Of a DNA stretch of 64,000 nt, positions 40,909 to 51,592 are shown piece by piece; the first letter of the stretch is position 1, and each line of letters opens with the position of its first letter. Location: positions 2,108,001 to 2,172,000 of the forward strand of contig NZ_FNSN01000003.1 of the NCBI RefSeq assembly GCF_900105345.1, read 5' to 3'. A program made the translations under genes and the position numbers. This DNA is from Arthrobacter woluwensis (GTDB lineage Bacteria; Actinomycetota; Actinomycetes; Actinomycetales; Micrococcaceae). The notes below the pieces were generated by a model. It had not been told where the DNA came from, made no database searches, and saw only the letters and a program-made list of their open reading frames with translations.

Positions 40909-42050
40909 GCTCTGTGACCAGCCGGGATGGGCTGCGGCTCGGCCGACTCTGGGGCATCCCCATCTACCTGGCGTACTCGTGGTTCATCATCGCGGCCTTC
41001 ACCGTGGTGACGTTCGGCCCGATGCTCGCTGGTTCGCAGCCGGCCCTGGGATTCGGCGCCTATGTCGTCGCCTTCATGTACGCGGTCCTGTTGCTGCTCT
41101 CCGTCCTGGCGCACGAACTCGCCCATGCGCTGACCGCCATGATCTTCGGCTGGGCGTCGGAGAAGATCGTGCTCAACCTCTGGGGCGGGCACACCCAGTT
41201 CACCGAGTTCAAGGCGACGCCGTGGCGTTCCGTCCTGGTCGCGTTCGCCGGGCCGGTGGCCAACTTCGTCCTGGCGGGCCTCGGCTGGCTCGCCGCCACG
41301 CTGACGCAGCCCGACGGGGTGGCGGGGATCCTCCTCTGGATCTTCACCTGGGCGAACTTCGTCATCGCGATCTTCAACGTCCTGCCCGGCCTGCCGCTCG
41401 ACGGCGGCCGTCTCGTGGAGACGATCGTCTGGACCAGCACCGGGAACCGCGAGAAGGGCACCATCGCCGCGGGCTGGGCCGGACGGATCATCGTCGTCCT
41501 GATCGTGCTCTACTTCATCGTCCGCCCGTTCCTGCTGGGGGAGGGCCTCGACTTCAAGTTCGCCATCATCACGCTGCTCGTCGCCGGATTCCTCTGGATG
41601 GGGGCGAGCGAGGCGATCCGCGTCGCCCGCATGCGCGGCAGGCTCCCCGCCATCCATGCTGCGCAACTGGCCGAACCGGCCTACGGTGTCCCGCAGGACC
41701 TCCCGGTGGCACAGCTCTTCTCCGTGGCACGGCCGGGCACCGCCTTCGTGGTCATCGCGCCGGACGGCAGCCCGCAGGCCGTCGTCGACCCCTCCGCCGT
41801 CGCCGCGGTGCCCGCCGGCCTCCTTCCGACGACGCCGGTCTCCGCGGTCAGCGTGCCCTTGGCCCCCGGCGCCTACGTGCCGGACCACGCCGCAGGCAAG
41901 GAGCTGATCGACTACCTGTCGGCCCTGGACGGCAACCAGTACGCCGTCGTCGACTCCCAGGGCCGCGTGACCGGCCTTCTGCGCCAGGCGACGGTCGTGG
42001 CAGCCCTGACAGGACGACCGGAAGGCCCCGGCCGAGCCGGGACCCACTGA
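40905..42050 (+). CDS. Site-2 protease family (M50) membrane metalloprotease
   Basis: This 381-residue intramembrane protease starts at GTG. The zinc motif HELAH lies in LAHELAHALTAM near residue 68, and the second metal motif NVLPGLPLDGGRLVE near 163 gives the Asp ligand. About six helices fill residues 15-240. The C-terminal third looks like a CBS-type pair (VVIAPDGSPQAVVDP and QYAVVDSQGRVTGLLRQ), a common nucleotide-sensing tail in this subfamily. Substrate unknown; relatives cut anti-sigma factors or membrane remnants. Confidence 0.9.
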   Translation: MSSVTSRDGLRLGRLWGIPIYLAYSWFIIAAFTVVTFGPMLAGSQPALGFGAYVVAFMYAVLLLLSVLAHELAHALTAMIFGWASEKIVLNLWGGHTQFTEFKATPWRSVLVAFAGPVANFVLAGLGWLAATLTQPDGVAGILLWIFTWANFVIAIFNVLPGLPLDGGRLVETIVWTSTGNREKGTIAAGWAGRIIVVLIVLYFIVRPFLLGEGLDFKFAIITLLVAGFLWMGASEAIRVARMRGRLPAIHAAQLAEPAYGVPQDLPVAQLFSVARPGTAFVVIAPDGSPQAVVDPSAVAAVPAGLLPTTPVSAVSVPLAPGAYVPDHAAGKELIDYLSALDGNQYAVVDSQGRVTGLLRQATVVAALTGRPEGPGRAGTH

Positions 42051-42127
42051 CGGGTAAAGTTGATTCCCGGACATTTCGCCCACACCCCATGCGCGCCCGA
42101 TGCGGCGCACAGGAGAAGGAACACGCC

Positions 42128-43171
42128 ATGAGCAACCAGGAAACCCCCCAGGCCACCCCCGCGGAAGGCCGCCAGGCGGTCGGCGCCGCTCGACGCCGCG
42201 GGCCGTTCCGGGTGGGCGAGCGGGTTCAGCTCACCGATGAGAAGGGGCGGATGAACACCATCACCCTCGAACGGGGCGGGGCGTTCCACACCCACCGCGG
42301 CTTCCTCAACCACGACGATCTGATCGGGCAGCCCGACGGCAGTGTCGCCGTGAACAACATCGGCCAGCAGTACCAGGCGCTCCGTCCGCTGCTGAGCGAC
42401 TTCGTCCTCTCGATGCCGCGTGGCGCGGCGGTGGTCTACCCGAAGGACGCCGGCCAGATCGTGACCATGGCGGACATCTTCCCGGGCGCCCGCGTCGTCG
42501 AAGCGGGAGTCGGCTCCGGCGCGCTGTCCATCTCCCTGCTCCGCGCCGTCGGCGACATGGGCTACCTCCACTCGTTCGAGCGGCGCGAGGAGTTCGCCGA
42601 CATCGCCCGTGGCAACGTCGAGACCATCTTCGGCGGCCCACACCCGGCCTGGCAGATCAGTCTGGGCGACTTCCAGGACGAGGTCGTCAAGGCGGAGGCG
42701 CCCGGCAGCGTCGACCGCGTGGTTCTGGACATGCTCGCCCCGTGGGAGTGCCTCGACGCCGTGGCCACGGTGCTGGCTCCTGGCGGTGTCTGGATCAACT
42801 ACGTCGCCACCGCGACCCAGCTGTCCCGCACGGCCGAGGCCATCCGCGCCGACGGCCGCTTCACGGAGCCCGATGCGTGGGAGTCCATGGTCCGCGGCTG
42901 GCACCTCGAAGGCCTGGCCGTCCGCCCGAATCACCGCATGGTGGGGCACACCGGCTTCCTGCTGGTCACGCGCCGTCTGGCGGACGGCGTCGACGGCCTG
43001 GCGCTGAAGAAGCGCGCCAAGACGGAATTCACCGAAGAGGACATGAACGCCTGGACCCCGGCCAGCGTGGGGGAGCGTCCGTACTCGGACCGCAAGCTCC
43101 GCCGTGCCGCCCGTGACGCCATGGCAGGCACCCAGGTGGAGGATCCCGAAGAGCCGACCGCAGGGGAGTAA
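42128..43171 (+). CDS. trmI: tRNA (adenine-58-N1)-methyltransferase
   Basis: TrmI methylates A58 in the T loop of tRNAs. The 347-residue protein has an N-terminal beta domain ([13 protein letters not shown]) and a Rossmann methyltransferase domain with SAM motif [15 protein letters not shown] near residue 122 and [12 protein letters not shown] near 197, the family's catalytic DxxAPWE-type region. An acidic C-terminal tail follows. In Actinobacteria this gene lies directly upstream of the proteasomal ATPase, as here (116-bp gap). An AGGAGAAGGAA site precedes the ATG. Confidence 0.95.
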   Translation: MSNQETPQATPAEGRQAVGAARRRGPFRVGERVQLTDEKGRMNTITLERGGAFHTHRGFLNHDDLIGQPDGSVAVNNIGQQYQALRPLLSDFVLSMPRGAAVVYPKDAGQIVTMADIFPGARVVEAGVGSGALSISLLRAVGDMGYLHSFERREEFADIARGNVETIFGGPHPAWQISLGDFQDEVVKAEAPGSVDRVVLDMLAPWECLDAVATVLAPGGVWINYVATATQLSRTAEAIRADGRFTEPDAWESMVRGWHLEGLAVRPNHRMVGHTGFLLVTRRLADGVDGLALKKRAKTEFTEEDMNAWTPASVGERPYSDRKLRRAARDAMAGTQVEDPEEPTAGE

Positions 43172-43287
43172 TCCCAGGTCGGAGGCCATCGGCAGTCACA
43201 TCGTGGGCACCGGTCCGCGATCCCCGTCGGAACGCGCTAGTGTCGAAGGTGACGGCACACGGACTTTCCACGAGAGGGCTGGCCACC

Positions 43288-45045
43288 ATGAGCGAGGACA
43301 CACTGGGCACCAACGGTGACGCCGCGAACGAGGCGCGGAACAACGCTGCCCACCAGAGCATTGCCGAACGGCAGATCAACGTGCTGCGGGACAAACTCCG
43401 CAATGTGGACCGCCAGCTCTCCTCCGCGACCCAGAACAACTCGCGGCTGGTCGGCATGCTCGAGACCGCCAAGACCGAGATCCAGCGGCTCAAGGCCGCG
43501 CTGGAGCAGGAAGGGCAGCCGCCCTACAGCTTCGCCACGATCGCACAGCTGAACCACCGCAAGGAACCCGTCCCGGGCGCCAGTGCCAACGCCGCCGTGG
43601 AGGAGTCCGTGGACGTCTTCAACGGCGGGCGGAAGATGCGTGTGGGGATCAGCCCCCTGGTCAACATCCACCAGCTCGCCGTCGGCCAGGAAGTGCTGCT
43701 GAACGAGGCCCTCGTGGTGATCGCAGGACTGGGTTTCGAGCAGGCCGGCGAAGTGGTCACCGTCAAGGAACTGATCGGTCACGACCGCGTGCTGGTCGTC
43801 GGCCGCACCGATGACGAGCGGGTCATCCGCCTCTCGGGTCCGCTGCGCCACCGGGGCGTGCGGGTCGGTGACGCGGTGTCCGTGGACGGGCGCACCGGTT
43901 TCGCTCTGGAGAAGGTCGACCGCAGCGAGGTCGAGACCCTGGTCCTGGAAGACGTGCCGGACATCAGCTACGAGGACATCGGCGGCCTGGGCCCTCAGAT
44001 CGAACAGATCAGGGACGCCGTGGAGCTCCCGTTCCTGCACCCGGGCCTCTACCGCGAGCACGGGCTCAAGGCGCCCAAGGGCATCCTCCTGTACGGCCCT
44101 CCGGGCTGTGGCAAGACCTTGATCGCCAAGGCCGTCGCCAATTCCCTGGCAGCCCGCGCCGCGGAGCGTTCCGGCGCGGCCGAGCTGAAGAGCTACTTCC
44201 TGAACATCAAGGGTCCGGAGCTGCTGGACAAGTACGTGGGTGAGACCGAACGGCACATCCGCCTGATCTTCGCCCGCGCCCGGGAGAAGGCCAGCGACGG
44301 CAGCCCCGTGGTGGTCTTCTTCGACGAGATGGACTCGCTGTTCCGCACCCGCGGCACGGGTGTCTCCTCCGATGTCGAGACGACGATCGTGCCTCAGCTC
44401 CTCAGCGAGATCGACGGCGTCGAGCGTCTGGACAATGTGATCGTGATCGGCGCGTCCAACCGCGAGGACATGATCGATCCCGCCATCCTCCGCCCCGGAC
44501 GCCTCGATGTGAAGGTCAAGATCCAGCGCCCGGACGCCGAAGCGGCCGCGGACATCTTTGCGAAGTACATCACCACCGAGCTGCCCCTGCACCCGCAGGA
44601 CGTGGCGGAACACGGCGGGGACCAGGCCGCCACGGTCCGCGGCATGATCCAGCGCACCGTGGAGTCCATGTACTCGACGGACAAGTCCAATGAGTACCTC
44701 GAGGTCACCTACGCCAACGGTGACAGCGAGATCCTCTACTTCAAGGACTTCAACTCCGGCGCCGTCATCCAGAACGTGGTGGACCGCGCGAAGAAGTACG
44801 CCATCAAGGACCTCCTCACGAGCGGCGAGAAGGGCCTGCGCATCGACCACCTGCTGCGGGCCGTCACCGACGAGTTCCGGGAGCACGAGGACATGCCGAA
44901 CACCACCAACCCGGACGACTGGGCCCGGATCTCCGGCAAGAAGGGTGAGCGGATCACCTACATCCGGACGATCGTCCAGGGCAAGGGCGGGCAGGAGCCC
45001 GGCAAGAGCCTGGAGACCGCCACCAACACGGGACAGTATCTGTGA
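43288..45045 (+). CDS. arc: Proteasome-associated AAA ATPase (ARC/Mpa)
   Basis: This hexameric ATPase binds pupylated proteins and feeds them into the 20S proteasome. The 585-residue protein has a coiled coil that recognises Pup (about 20-65), tandem OB domains (about 75-220), and one AAA module with Walker A GPPGCGKT near 285, Walker [12 protein letters not shown] and sensor [19 protein letters not shown]. It ends in GQYL, the docking tail for the alpha ring. The ATG at 43288 fits the family; an in-frame GTG 48 bases upstream lacks support. dop follows with a four-base overlap. Confidence 0.97.
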   Translation: MSEDTLGTNGDAANEARNNAAHQSIAERQINVLRDKLRNVDRQLSSATQNNSRLVGMLETAKTEIQRLKAALEQEGQPPYSFATIAQLNHRKEPVPGASANAAVEESVDVFNGGRKMRVGISPLVNIHQLAVGQEVLLNEALVVIAGLGFEQAGEVVTVKELIGHDRVLVVGRTDDERVIRLSGPLRHRGVRVGDAVSVDGRTGFALEKVDRSEVETLVLEDVPDISYEDIGGLGPQIEQIRDAVELPFLHPGLYREHGLKAPKGILLYGPPGCGKTLIAKAVANSLAARAAERSGAAELKSYFLNIKGPELLDKYVGETERHIRLIFARAREKASDGSPVVVFFDEMDSLFRTRGTGVSSDVETTIVPQLLSEIDGVERLDNVIVIGASNREDMIDPAILRPGRLDVKVKIQRPDAEAAADIFAKYITTELPLHPQDVAEHGGDQAATVRGMIQRTVESMYSTDKSNEYLEVTYANGDSEILYFKDFNSGAVIQNVVDRAKKYAIKDLLTSGEKGLRIDHLLRAVTDEFREHEDMPNTTNPDDWARISGKKGERITYIRTIVQGKGGQEPGKSLETATNTGQYL

Positions 45046-46715
45046 GCGCATCCGGACTGCCCGGAGCCGGCGACGGCGGGGTCATCCGTGTCATGGGATC
45101 GGAGACCGAGTACGGAATCCACGCCCCGCAGGCCCCGACCGCCAATGCGACCGTCCTCTCGGCGCGGGTCATCGACGCGTACGCCCGCCTCACCTCCGCC
45201 CGTCAGGCTTCCGGCGAGACCGGGCCCGGCTCCGGGAGCCGCCGGACGGCTGCGGGCTGGGACTACAGCGATGAGGAGCCGCTGCACGACGCGCGCGGCT
45301 GGTCGCTTCCCCGCACCCAGGCACACCCGAGCCAGCTGACCGACGTCGCGCCCGTGCTGGATGCGACCGCCGTGGCCCTCGCGCACGGCCGAGCCGAGCT
45401 GGACTACTCCGACGTCGAATCGGGGGAGCAGCCCCTCATGAACATGGTGCTGGGCAACGGCGCACGCTTCTATGTGGATCACGCCCACCCGGAGTATTCG
45501 AGCCCCGAGGTCACCAACCCGCGGGACGCCGTGATCTGGGACGCCGCCGGCGACCTGGTCGCCCTCGACGCGATCCGCGCCCTCGACGCCGACGACGGCT
45601 CCGGCCCGGTCAATCTCTACAAGAACAACACGGACAACAAGACCGTCTCCTACGGGAGCCACGAGAACTACCTCATGCCACGGGCCGTGCCGTTCTCCTC
45701 CATCGCGGAAGGCCTGATCCCGTTCTTCCTGAGCCGTCAGGTGCTGTGCGGCGCGGGCCGGCTGGGGATGGGCCAGGACGGGCGCGGCAGCGGGTTCCAG
45801 ATCAGTCAGCGGGCCGACTTCTTCGAAGCCGAGGTCGGCCTGGAGACGACCATCCGGCGCCCCATCGTCAACACCCGTGACGAACCGCACGCCACTGCGG
45901 ACAAGTACCGCAGGCTGCACGTCATCATCGGGGACGCCAACCTCTCGGAGTATGCGAACTACCTCAAGTTCGGCACCACGGCGCTCGTGCTGGGCCTCAT
46001 CGAGGCGGGTCGCGTCCCGCGGCTCCAGGTGTTCGAACCGGTGGCCGCGCTCCAGGAGGTCAGCCACGACACCACGCTCGCCCATCAGGTGCGGCTGATC
46101 GATGGCCGGCGGATGACCGGCGTCGAGCTCCAGTGGCTCTACTTCGAGGCGGCCCGTGAGTTCGCCGAGGAGAGCGGCGCCGGCCACCCCACCCAGGGTG
46201 ACGGCCAGACCCACGCCGTGCTGACGGCGTGGGAGGAGACCCTCGGCTGGCTCGAGCAGGGCGACGAGCGCGCCGCCCAGCGCGTCGAATGGCTCGCCAA
46301 ACTCCGGCTCCTCGAGGGCTACCGTGACCGCGGCGGGTTGGCCTGGGATGACGCTCGCCTCGGACTGATCGACCTGCAGTGGTCGGACATCCGCCCGGAG
46401 AAGGGCCTGTACCACCGGCTCGTGCAGCACGGCCGGATGGCCAAACTGGTGGACGACGCCGAGATCGCGGCCGCCGCGACCACGCCGCCGGCCGACACGC
46501 GCGCCTATTTCCGCGGCATGTGTCTGAGCCGCTTCCCCCGTGCCGTCACGGGCGCCAGCTGGGACTCCGTGATCTTCCGCCTGCCCGGGCAGAGCCGGGC
46601 CACGAGGATCCCCACGCGCGAACCGCTGCGCGGCACCCGGGAACTCACCGGCGCGCTCTTCGAGGAACATGAGGACGCGGGGGATTTCCTGCGCGCGCTC
46701 CTGAGCTCACCGTGA
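45042..46715 (+). CDS. dop: Pup deamidase/depupylase
   Basis: Dop deamidates the C-terminal Gln of Pup to Glu and removes Pup from substrates. The 557-residue protein is of the carboxylate-amine ligase (glutamine-synthetase-like) fold, with [11 protein letters not shown] at the start holding the metal and catalytic Glu, [19 protein letters not shown] near 205 and [11 protein letters not shown] near 280. The Dop-specific loop in the first 60-90 residues (after SETEYGI) separates it from PafA. It begins at GTG overlapping arc. The Pup gene follows after 67 bp. Confidence 0.96.
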   Translation: MSASGLPGAGDGGVIRVMGSETEYGIHAPQAPTANATVLSARVIDAYARLTSARQASGETGPGSGSRRTAAGWDYSDEEPLHDARGWSLPRTQAHPSQLTDVAPVLDATAVALAHGRAELDYSDVESGEQPLMNMVLGNGARFYVDHAHPEYSSPEVTNPRDAVIWDAAGDLVALDAIRALDADDGSGPVNLYKNNTDNKTVSYGSHENYLMPRAVPFSSIAEGLIPFFLSRQVLCGAGRLGMGQDGRGSGFQISQRADFFEAEVGLETTIRRPIVNTRDEPHATADKYRRLHVIIGDANLSEYANYLKFGTTALVLGLIEAGRVPRLQVFEPVAALQEVSHDTTLAHQVRLIDGRRMTGVELQWLYFEAAREFAEESGAGHPTQGDGQTHAVLTAWEETLGWLEQGDERAAQRVEWLAKLRLLEGYRDRGGLAWDDARLGLIDLQWSDIRPEKGLYHRLVQHGRMAKLVDDAEIAAAATTPPADTRAYFRGMCLSRFPRAVTGASWDSVIFRLPGQSRATRIPTREPLRGTRELTGALFEEHEDAGDFLRALLSSP

Positions 46716-46782
46716 GCTGAGCTGCTGCGAACAGGGCCTTGAAGTGGCAGGATGGCAGGAGAGGACAATCCGAGGAGGAACC

Positions 46783-46986
46783 ATGGCAGGCCAGGAACAG
46801 ATCAACCCGAGCACGCGCGGCGAGGAGCAGATCGAGGAGACGGACGCCCCGGCGCCCGCCGCTCCCACGGCTCAGGCCAGTGAGGCGACGCAGGGCGTGG
46901 ACGACCTGCTCGACGAGATCGACGGCGTGCTGGAACAGAACGCCGAGGAGTTCGTCCGCGGCTTCGTCCAGAAGGGCGGCCAGTAG
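46783..46986 (+). CDS. pup: Prokaryotic ubiquitin-like protein Pup
   Basis: Pup is the small disordered tag joined to lysines of proteins destined for the proteasome. It has 67 residues, an acidic Glu/Asp-rich body, the conserved helix VDDLLDEIDGVLEQNAEEFV that binds ARC, and the end FVQKGGQ. The last residue is Gln, so Dop must deamidate it before PafA can ligate it. GAGGAGG sits just before the ATG at 46783. prcB starts three bases after the stop. Confidence 0.97.
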   Translation: MAGQEQINPSTRGEEQIEETDAPAPAAPTAQASEATQGVDDLLDEIDGVLEQNAEEFVRGFVQKGGQ

Positions 46987-46989
46987 GCC

Positions 46990-47799
46990 GTGTCCAGCGA
47001 CGCCGCCCGCCTGCCCGCTGAGGCCAGCGCCTCCTTCCTGGAGCACCTGACGGCCACCAGGCCGGAGCTGCTGCCGTTCGGTCAGGCGGCGGCGCAGGGC
47101 ACCGCGAGCCTTCAGGCGCCCCACGCCACCACGATCGTGGCGCTGCAGACCGCCGGCGGAGTCCTCATGGCGGGGGACCGGCGCGCGACCATGGGGAATC
47201 TGATCGCCTCACGGACCATGGAGAAGGTCTTCGCCGCGGACGAGAGTTCCCTGCTGGGCATCGCCGGGACCGCGGGGCTGGCCGTGGACATCGTCAAGCT
47301 CTTCCAGGTGGAGCTGGAGCACTACGAGAAGATCGAGGGCACCCCTCTCAGCCTCGAGGGCCGGGCCAACCGGCTCGCGGCCATGGTCCGGGGCAATCTC
47401 GGCATGGCCCAGCAGGGTCTGGCCGTCGTGCCGCTCTATGCCGGCTTCGAACCCGCCCTGGCCTCCGGGCGGATCTATTCCTACGACGTGACGGGCGGCC
47501 GTTACGAGGAGCACGAGCACCACAGCGTGGGGTCCGGCTCCACCTTCGCCCGGGGCGCTCTCAAGAAGCTCTGGAAGCCCGGGCTCGAGGAGGCCGAGGC
47601 CGTGCGGGTCGCGGTCGAGGCCCTGTATGACGCTGCGGACGATGATTCCGCGACCGGTGGACCGGACCTCGTGCGTCAGCTCTGGCCGGTGGTCTATGTG
47701 GCGGACGCCGAAGGAAGCCGGCGGGTGCCGGACGACGTGGTGAAGGGCATCGCCGCTCAGGTGCTGTCGGGACGCACCGCACAGGGACGGGAGGCCTGA
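46990..47799 (+). CDS. prcB: 20S proteasome beta subunit
   Basis: This is the catalytic subunit of the actinobacterial proteasome. The 269-residue precursor carries a propeptide of about 46 residues that is cut before Thr in [14 protein letters not shown], exposing the N-terminal nucleophile. The mature core keeps [11 protein letters not shown] with Asp and Arg of the active site and the Lys of MEKVF. The start is a GTG three bases after pup. prcA follows with one base between. Confidence 0.96.
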   Translation: MSSDAARLPAEASASFLEHLTATRPELLPFGQAAAQGTASLQAPHATTIVALQTAGGVLMAGDRRATMGNLIASRTMEKVFAADESSLLGIAGTAGLAVDIVKLFQVELEHYEKIEGTPLSLEGRANRLAAMVRGNLGMAQQGLAVVPLYAGFEPALASGRIYSYDVTGGRYEEHEHHSVGSGSTFARGALKKLWKPGLEEAEAVRVAVEALYDAADDDSATGGPDLVRQLWPVVYVADAEGSRRVPDDVVKGIAAQVLSGRTAQGREA

Positions 47800-47800
47800 G

Positions 47801-48583
47801 ATGTCACAGCAGTTCTACGTCTCGCCGGAACAGATCATGAAGGATCGGGCGGACTTCGCCCGGAAGGGCATCGCCCGCGGCCGGTCCGTGGTGGTCGTCT
47901 CCTGTGCGGCGGGCATCGCGCTGGTCGCCGAGAACACCTCCAACTCCCTGCACAAGATCGGGGAGATCTACGACCGCATCGCCTTCGCAGCCGTGGGCAA
48001 GTACAACGAGTTCGAGAGCCTGCGGCAGGCGGGCGTGCGGTACGCCGATGTCCGCGGCTACTCCTATGACCGGAGCGACGTGACGGCCCGGGGCCTGGCC
48101 AGCGTGTATGCGCAGAGCCTGGGCACGGTGTTCACGGCGGAGCAGAAGCCGTTCGAGGTGGAGCTGGCCGTGGCCGAAGTGGGCGCCACCCAGGCGGGAG
48201 ACCACATCTTCCGGCTGACCTTCGACGGCTCCATCACGGATGAACGCAGCTTCGTGGCCATGGGGGGCCGCAGCGACCGGGTGACCGAAGTGCTCCGGTC
48301 GGGGTGGCGCGCCGATCTGGCGCTGGGCGAGGCGCTGCGGCTGGCCACGCGGGCGCTGGCCGCCGCCACGGTGGCCCAGGACGCCGTGGCGAGCGGCGGC
48401 GGCACGGTGGAGCCCGACGGCGGGGTGGCGCGGGCGCCCGAACATCCGGAAGCGCCGGCCCCCGTCGCCGCGGTGGGCCTCGAGGTCGCCGTCCTGGACC
48501 GCGAACCGGCCAGCTGGCGGTCCCGCCGCAGGGCGTTCCGACGGATCGGGCAGGATGCGCTCCAGCGCCTGCTGGAGGAGTGA
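47801..48583 (+). CDS. prcA: 20S proteasome alpha subunit
   Basis: PrcA forms the outer heptameric rings that gate the chamber and receive ARC. The 260-residue protein has the alpha-type N-terminal gate MSQQFYVSPEQIMKDRADFARKGIARGRS region (residues 1-29) and the core VVVVSCAAGIALVAENTS and FAAVGKYNEFESLRQAGV. The C-terminal third (about 195-235) is Pro/Ala/Gly-rich and acidic and probably disordered, followed by a basic helix. It sits directly after prcB and before pafA. Confidence 0.95.
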   Translation: MSQQFYVSPEQIMKDRADFARKGIARGRSVVVVSCAAGIALVAENTSNSLHKIGEIYDRIAFAAVGKYNEFESLRQAGVRYADVRGYSYDRSDVTARGLASVYAQSLGTVFTAEQKPFEVELAVAEVGATQAGDHIFRLTFDGSITDERSFVAMGGRSDRVTEVLRSGWRADLALGEALRLATRALAAATVAQDAVASGGGTVEPDGGVARAPEHPEAPAPVAAVGLEVAVLDREPASWRSRRRAFRRIGQDALQRLLEE

Positions 48584-48678
48584 CCTCGGCCCGGAACGGC
48601 GGAGTGCCCGGACCCGGTCGATCAGGTGAGTGAGTGCGTGCGCGGACGAGTGGCCGCGCACTGAAGGGAAAGGGCGGC

Positions 48679-50043
48679 ATGGACCGGCGGATTTTTGGCA
48701 TTGAGACGGAATTCGGCATCTCCTACGTGGGAAGCAACACCCGACGCCTGGCCCCCGAGGAAGCGGCGCGTTACCTGTTCCGCAAGGTCGTGAGCTGGGG
48801 GCGCTCCTCGAACGTGTTCCTGGCCAACGGCTCCCGCCTCTATCTCGACGTCGGCTCCCACCCGGAGTACGCGACCGCCGAGTGCGATTCGCTGCCCCAG
48901 CTCATCGCCCATGACAAGGCCGGCGAGCTGATTCTGGAGGAGCTCTGCCATGAGGCCGAGGAGCGTCTGTCGGCCGACGGCTTCGAAGGCAGGATCTTCC
49001 TGTTCAAGAACAACACCGACTCCGCGGGAAACTCCTACGGGAGCCACGAGAATTACCTGATCCCGCGGAAGGGGGAGTTCAACCGCCTGGCGGACGTGCT
49101 CATCCCGTTCCTGGTCACCCGGCAGCTGCTCGTGGGCGCGGGGAAGATCATCAACACGCCGCAGGGTGCGCTGTACGCGTTCTCGCAGCGGGCCGACCAC
49201 ATCTGGGAAGGTGTCTCCTCGGCCACCACGCGCTCCCGGCCGATCATCAACACCCGCGACGAACCGCACGCCGATGCCGAGTACTTCCGGCGGCTCCACG
49301 TGATCGTGGGCGACTCCACCATGTCCGAGACCACGGCGCTGCTGAAAACCGGTTCGGTGGATCTGGTGCTCCGTGCGCTCGAAGCCAGCGCGATGATGCG
49401 GGACATGCGGATGGAGAACCCCATCAGGAGCATCCGGGAGATCTCCCGCGACCTCAGCGGACAGGTGCTCGTCAAGCTCGCCACGGGCCGTCAGCTCACC
49501 GCACTCCAGATCCAGGAGGAGTACCTGCAGTGGGTCACCGACTTCGTGGAACGCGAAGGGGCGCACCACGAGCACGTCGGGCAGATCCTCGATCTGTGGG
49601 GCCGCACGCTGCAGGCGATCCGTGCCGGTGATCACAGCGGCATCGACACCGAGATCGACTGGGCCATCAAGAAGAAGCTCATGGACCGCTATGCGCTGCG
49701 GCACGGACTCGGGCTGGATTCGCCGCGGCTCGCGCAGATCGACCTCACCTACCACGACATCTCCCGGAAGCGGGGTCTCTTCTACCTGACCGAGCAGCGC
49801 GGACTCGCGCGTCGTGTCGTCACGGAGGAGGCGACCCGGGAGGCGGGCACGACGGCGCCCCAGACCACCCGCGCACGGCTCCGCGGTGAGTTCGTCCGGA
49901 AGGCCCAGGAGCTCGGCCGCGACTACACGGTCGACTGGGTTCATCTCAAGCTCAACGACCGGGCGCACCAGACCGTCATCTGCAAGGACCCGTTCGCCGC
50001 GCACGACGAGCGGGTGGACGCGCTGATCGCCGGCATGGGCTGA
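48679..50043 (+). CDS. pafA: Pup--protein ligase
   Basis: PafA joins the C-terminal Glu of Pup to substrate lysines with ATP. The 454-residue enzyme has the glutamine-synthetase-like fold: [13 protein letters not shown] with the catalytic metal-binding Glu, a [15 protein letters not shown] loop, [21 protein letters not shown] near 112 and [14 protein letters not shown] near 190. It lacks the extra loop of Dop. The ATG at 48679 follows AAGGGAAAGGGC and matches the family's N-terminus; an upstream in-frame codon 45 bases earlier is less likely. Confidence 0.96.
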   Translation: MDRRIFGIETEFGISYVGSNTRRLAPEEAARYLFRKVVSWGRSSNVFLANGSRLYLDVGSHPEYATAECDSLPQLIAHDKAGELILEELCHEAEERLSADGFEGRIFLFKNNTDSAGNSYGSHENYLIPRKGEFNRLADVLIPFLVTRQLLVGAGKIINTPQGALYAFSQRADHIWEGVSSATTRSRPIINTRDEPHADAEYFRRLHVIVGDSTMSETTALLKTGSVDLVLRALEASAMMRDMRMENPIRSIREISRDLSGQVLVKLATGRQLTALQIQEEYLQWVTDFVEREGAHHEHVGQILDLWGRTLQAIRAGDHSGIDTEIDWAIKKKLMDRYALRHGLGLDSPRLAQIDLTYHDISRKRGLFYLTEQRGLARRVVTEEATREAGTTAPQTTRARLRGEFVRKAQELGRDYTVDWVHLKLNDRAHQTVICKDPFAAHDERVDALIAGMG

Positions 50044-50142
50044 GCGGCGTCGGGCGACTTCACAGCCTGCTCCGTTACGATGGTGGGCGTGCCTGTCCCC
50101 AGATGGGCCCGGACCCCCTGATTTCTAGTGGAAAGACGACCA

Positions 50143-51051
50143 TTGCGACGTATTCTCGCGGCATTCGTCCCCGCCGTTCTCCTGCTGACGGCCTGTGGCA
50201 ACCCCTCGGAGCCCAGCAGCCAGCCGGCCGGCGACACCTCCAAGCTCAGCACGGTGAAGATCAACGACCAGGGAGCGGGTAAGGCGCCCCGCGTCGAGTT
50301 CGCCAAGCCCCTGTCCGTCTCGGAGACCACCATCAAGGTCCTGCGTGAGGGCAACGGTGAGCGGATCAAGGAGAACCAGAAGGCCGAAGTCGGCTACCTC
50401 GCCTACAACGGCCAGGACGGCTCCCAGCTGGCGGACACGTATCTTTCCAAGCACGAGTCCCTCCCGGTCAACGATGCGCTGAAGAAGGGCAACGAGCCCC
50501 TTTACAAGGCGATCCTGGGCGTGAAGCAGGGCTCCGATCTGGCGATCGCCATGCCCGGCCAGGGCGGGACCGGTCCCACGCAGCTGCTCGTGCTCCACGT
50601 GTTCAGCGCTACGGACATCGCGCCGGTCCTCTCCAAGCCGGAAGGCGACGCCGTCACTCCGCCGGCCGGTCTGCCGAAGGTCACGGTGAACGACAAGCAG
50701 GAGGCGACGATCGACGTCAAGGGCGTCGCCGCACCCAAGCAGCTCATCGCTCAGGACCTCATCAAGGGCAAGGGCGCCGAGGTCAAGAGCACCGACACCA
50801 TCGTGGCCAACTACACCGGAGTCCGCCTCGCCGACGGCAAGGTCTTCGACTCGAGCTTCAAGACCGGCAAGCCGGCCACGTTCCCTCTGACCGGCGTCAT
50901 CCCGGGCTGGACCAAGGGCCTGACCGGCAAGACGGTCGGCTCCCGTGTGCTGCTGGTCATCCCGGCGGCGGACGCCTACGGCGCCAAGCCGGACCAGGGC
51001 CGTCCCGCGGGTGATCTGGTCTTCGTCGTGGACATCCTCGGCGTCCAGTAA
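50143..51051 (+). CDS. FKBP-type peptidyl-prolyl isomerase, lipoprotein
   Basis: This 302-residue exported isomerase has a lipoprotein signal with lipobox LLTAC at about residue 14-18. The C-terminal FKBP domain (about 205-302) has DTIVANYTGVRLADGKVFDSSF, IPGWTKGLTG and VIPAADAYG. An N-terminal domain (about 55-165) has a similar order of strands but without most active-site aromatics, so it looks like a worn FKBP copy. I prefer the TTG at 50143, with GGAAAG seven bases upstream, over a GTG at 50128 that overlaps that site. It should help fold secreted proteins. Confidence 0.88.
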   Translation: MRRILAAFVPAVLLLTACGNPSEPSSQPAGDTSKLSTVKINDQGAGKAPRVEFAKPLSVSETTIKVLREGNGERIKENQKAEVGYLAYNGQDGSQLADTYLSKHESLPVNDALKKGNEPLYKAILGVKQGSDLAIAMPGQGGTGPTQLLVLHVFSATDIAPVLSKPEGDAVTPPAGLPKVTVNDKQEATIDVKGVAAPKQLIAQDLIKGKGAEVKSTDTIVANYTGVRLADGKVFDSSFKTGKPATFPLTGVIPGWTKGLTGKTVGSRVLLVIPAADAYGAKPDQGRPAGDLVFVVDILGVQ

Positions 51052-51105
51052 ACTCCACACAGCGCCTGAAACCTGGCACCAACCGAAACGTGAAGAGGAG
51101 CACCC

Positions 51106-51501
51106 ATGTCATTCGGTCAGCGTGATTACGACCGCACCAAGCCGGAAATCGAGTTCCCGGAAGGGGACGTCCCCACCGAGCTGCGCATCGTCGACCTCAT
51201 CGAGGGCGACGGCGCTGAAGCCACTCCCGGCTCCACCGTGTCGACCCATTACGTCGGCGTCGCCTGGTCGACCGGTGAAGAGTTCGACTCCTCCTGGGGC
51301 CGTGGCGCACCGCTCGACTTCCGCGTCGGCGTCGGCCAGGTCATCCAGGGCTGGGACCAGGGCCTCCTGGGCATGAAGGTGGGCGGCCGCCGTCGTCTGG
51401 AGATCCCGTCCGAGCTGGCCTACGGCTCCCGTGGCGCCGGCGGGGCGATCGCTCCGAACGAGTCCCTCATCTTCGTGGTGGACCTCGTCGGAGTCCGCTG
51501 A
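51106..51501 (+). CDS. Cytosolic FKBP-type peptidyl-prolyl isomerase
   Basis: This 131-residue single-domain FKBP speeds cis-trans turning of X-Pro bonds. The core residues are present: VSTHYVGVAWSTGEEFDSSW with the active-site Tyr and Asp, FRVGVGQVIQGWDQGLLGMKVGG with Val-Ile and Trp of the pocket, and IPSELAYGSRGAGG. There is no signal peptide. It starts 54 bp after the lipoprotein FKBP gene with a GAAGAGGAG site. The order pafA-FKBP-FKBP-pafBC is common in Micrococcales and close relatives. Confidence 0.95.
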   Translation: MSFGQRDYDRTKPEIEFPEGDVPTELRIVDLIEGDGAEATPGSTVSTHYVGVAWSTGEEFDSSWGRGAPLDFRVGVGQVIQGWDQGLLGMKVGGRRRLEIPSELAYGSRGAGGAIAPNESLIFVVDLVGVR

Positions 51502-51524
51502 GTCTCCGTCCGTCAGGGCATCGC

Positions 51525-51555
51525 AAGGGCCGCTTCCCCCCGGGAGGCGGCCCTT
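51525..51555 (+). terminator. Strong GC-rich hairpin after the FKBP gene
   Basis: A 14-bp stem with one G-T pair (51525-51538 with 51542-51555) has a 3-nt loop. It lies 24 bp beyond the stop codon. No U-tract follows, so termination may be only partial; pafBC starts 38 bp later. Confidence 0.5.
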
Positions 51556-51592
51556 GGCGCATGTCAGGGCCGGTCTTTAGTACGCTGGGCTG

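Noticed and set aside
40979-43171. 730-residue reading ending in TrmI
   Set aside because: The first half is a frame shadow of the M50 protease gene; the methyltransferase begins at the ATG at 42128.
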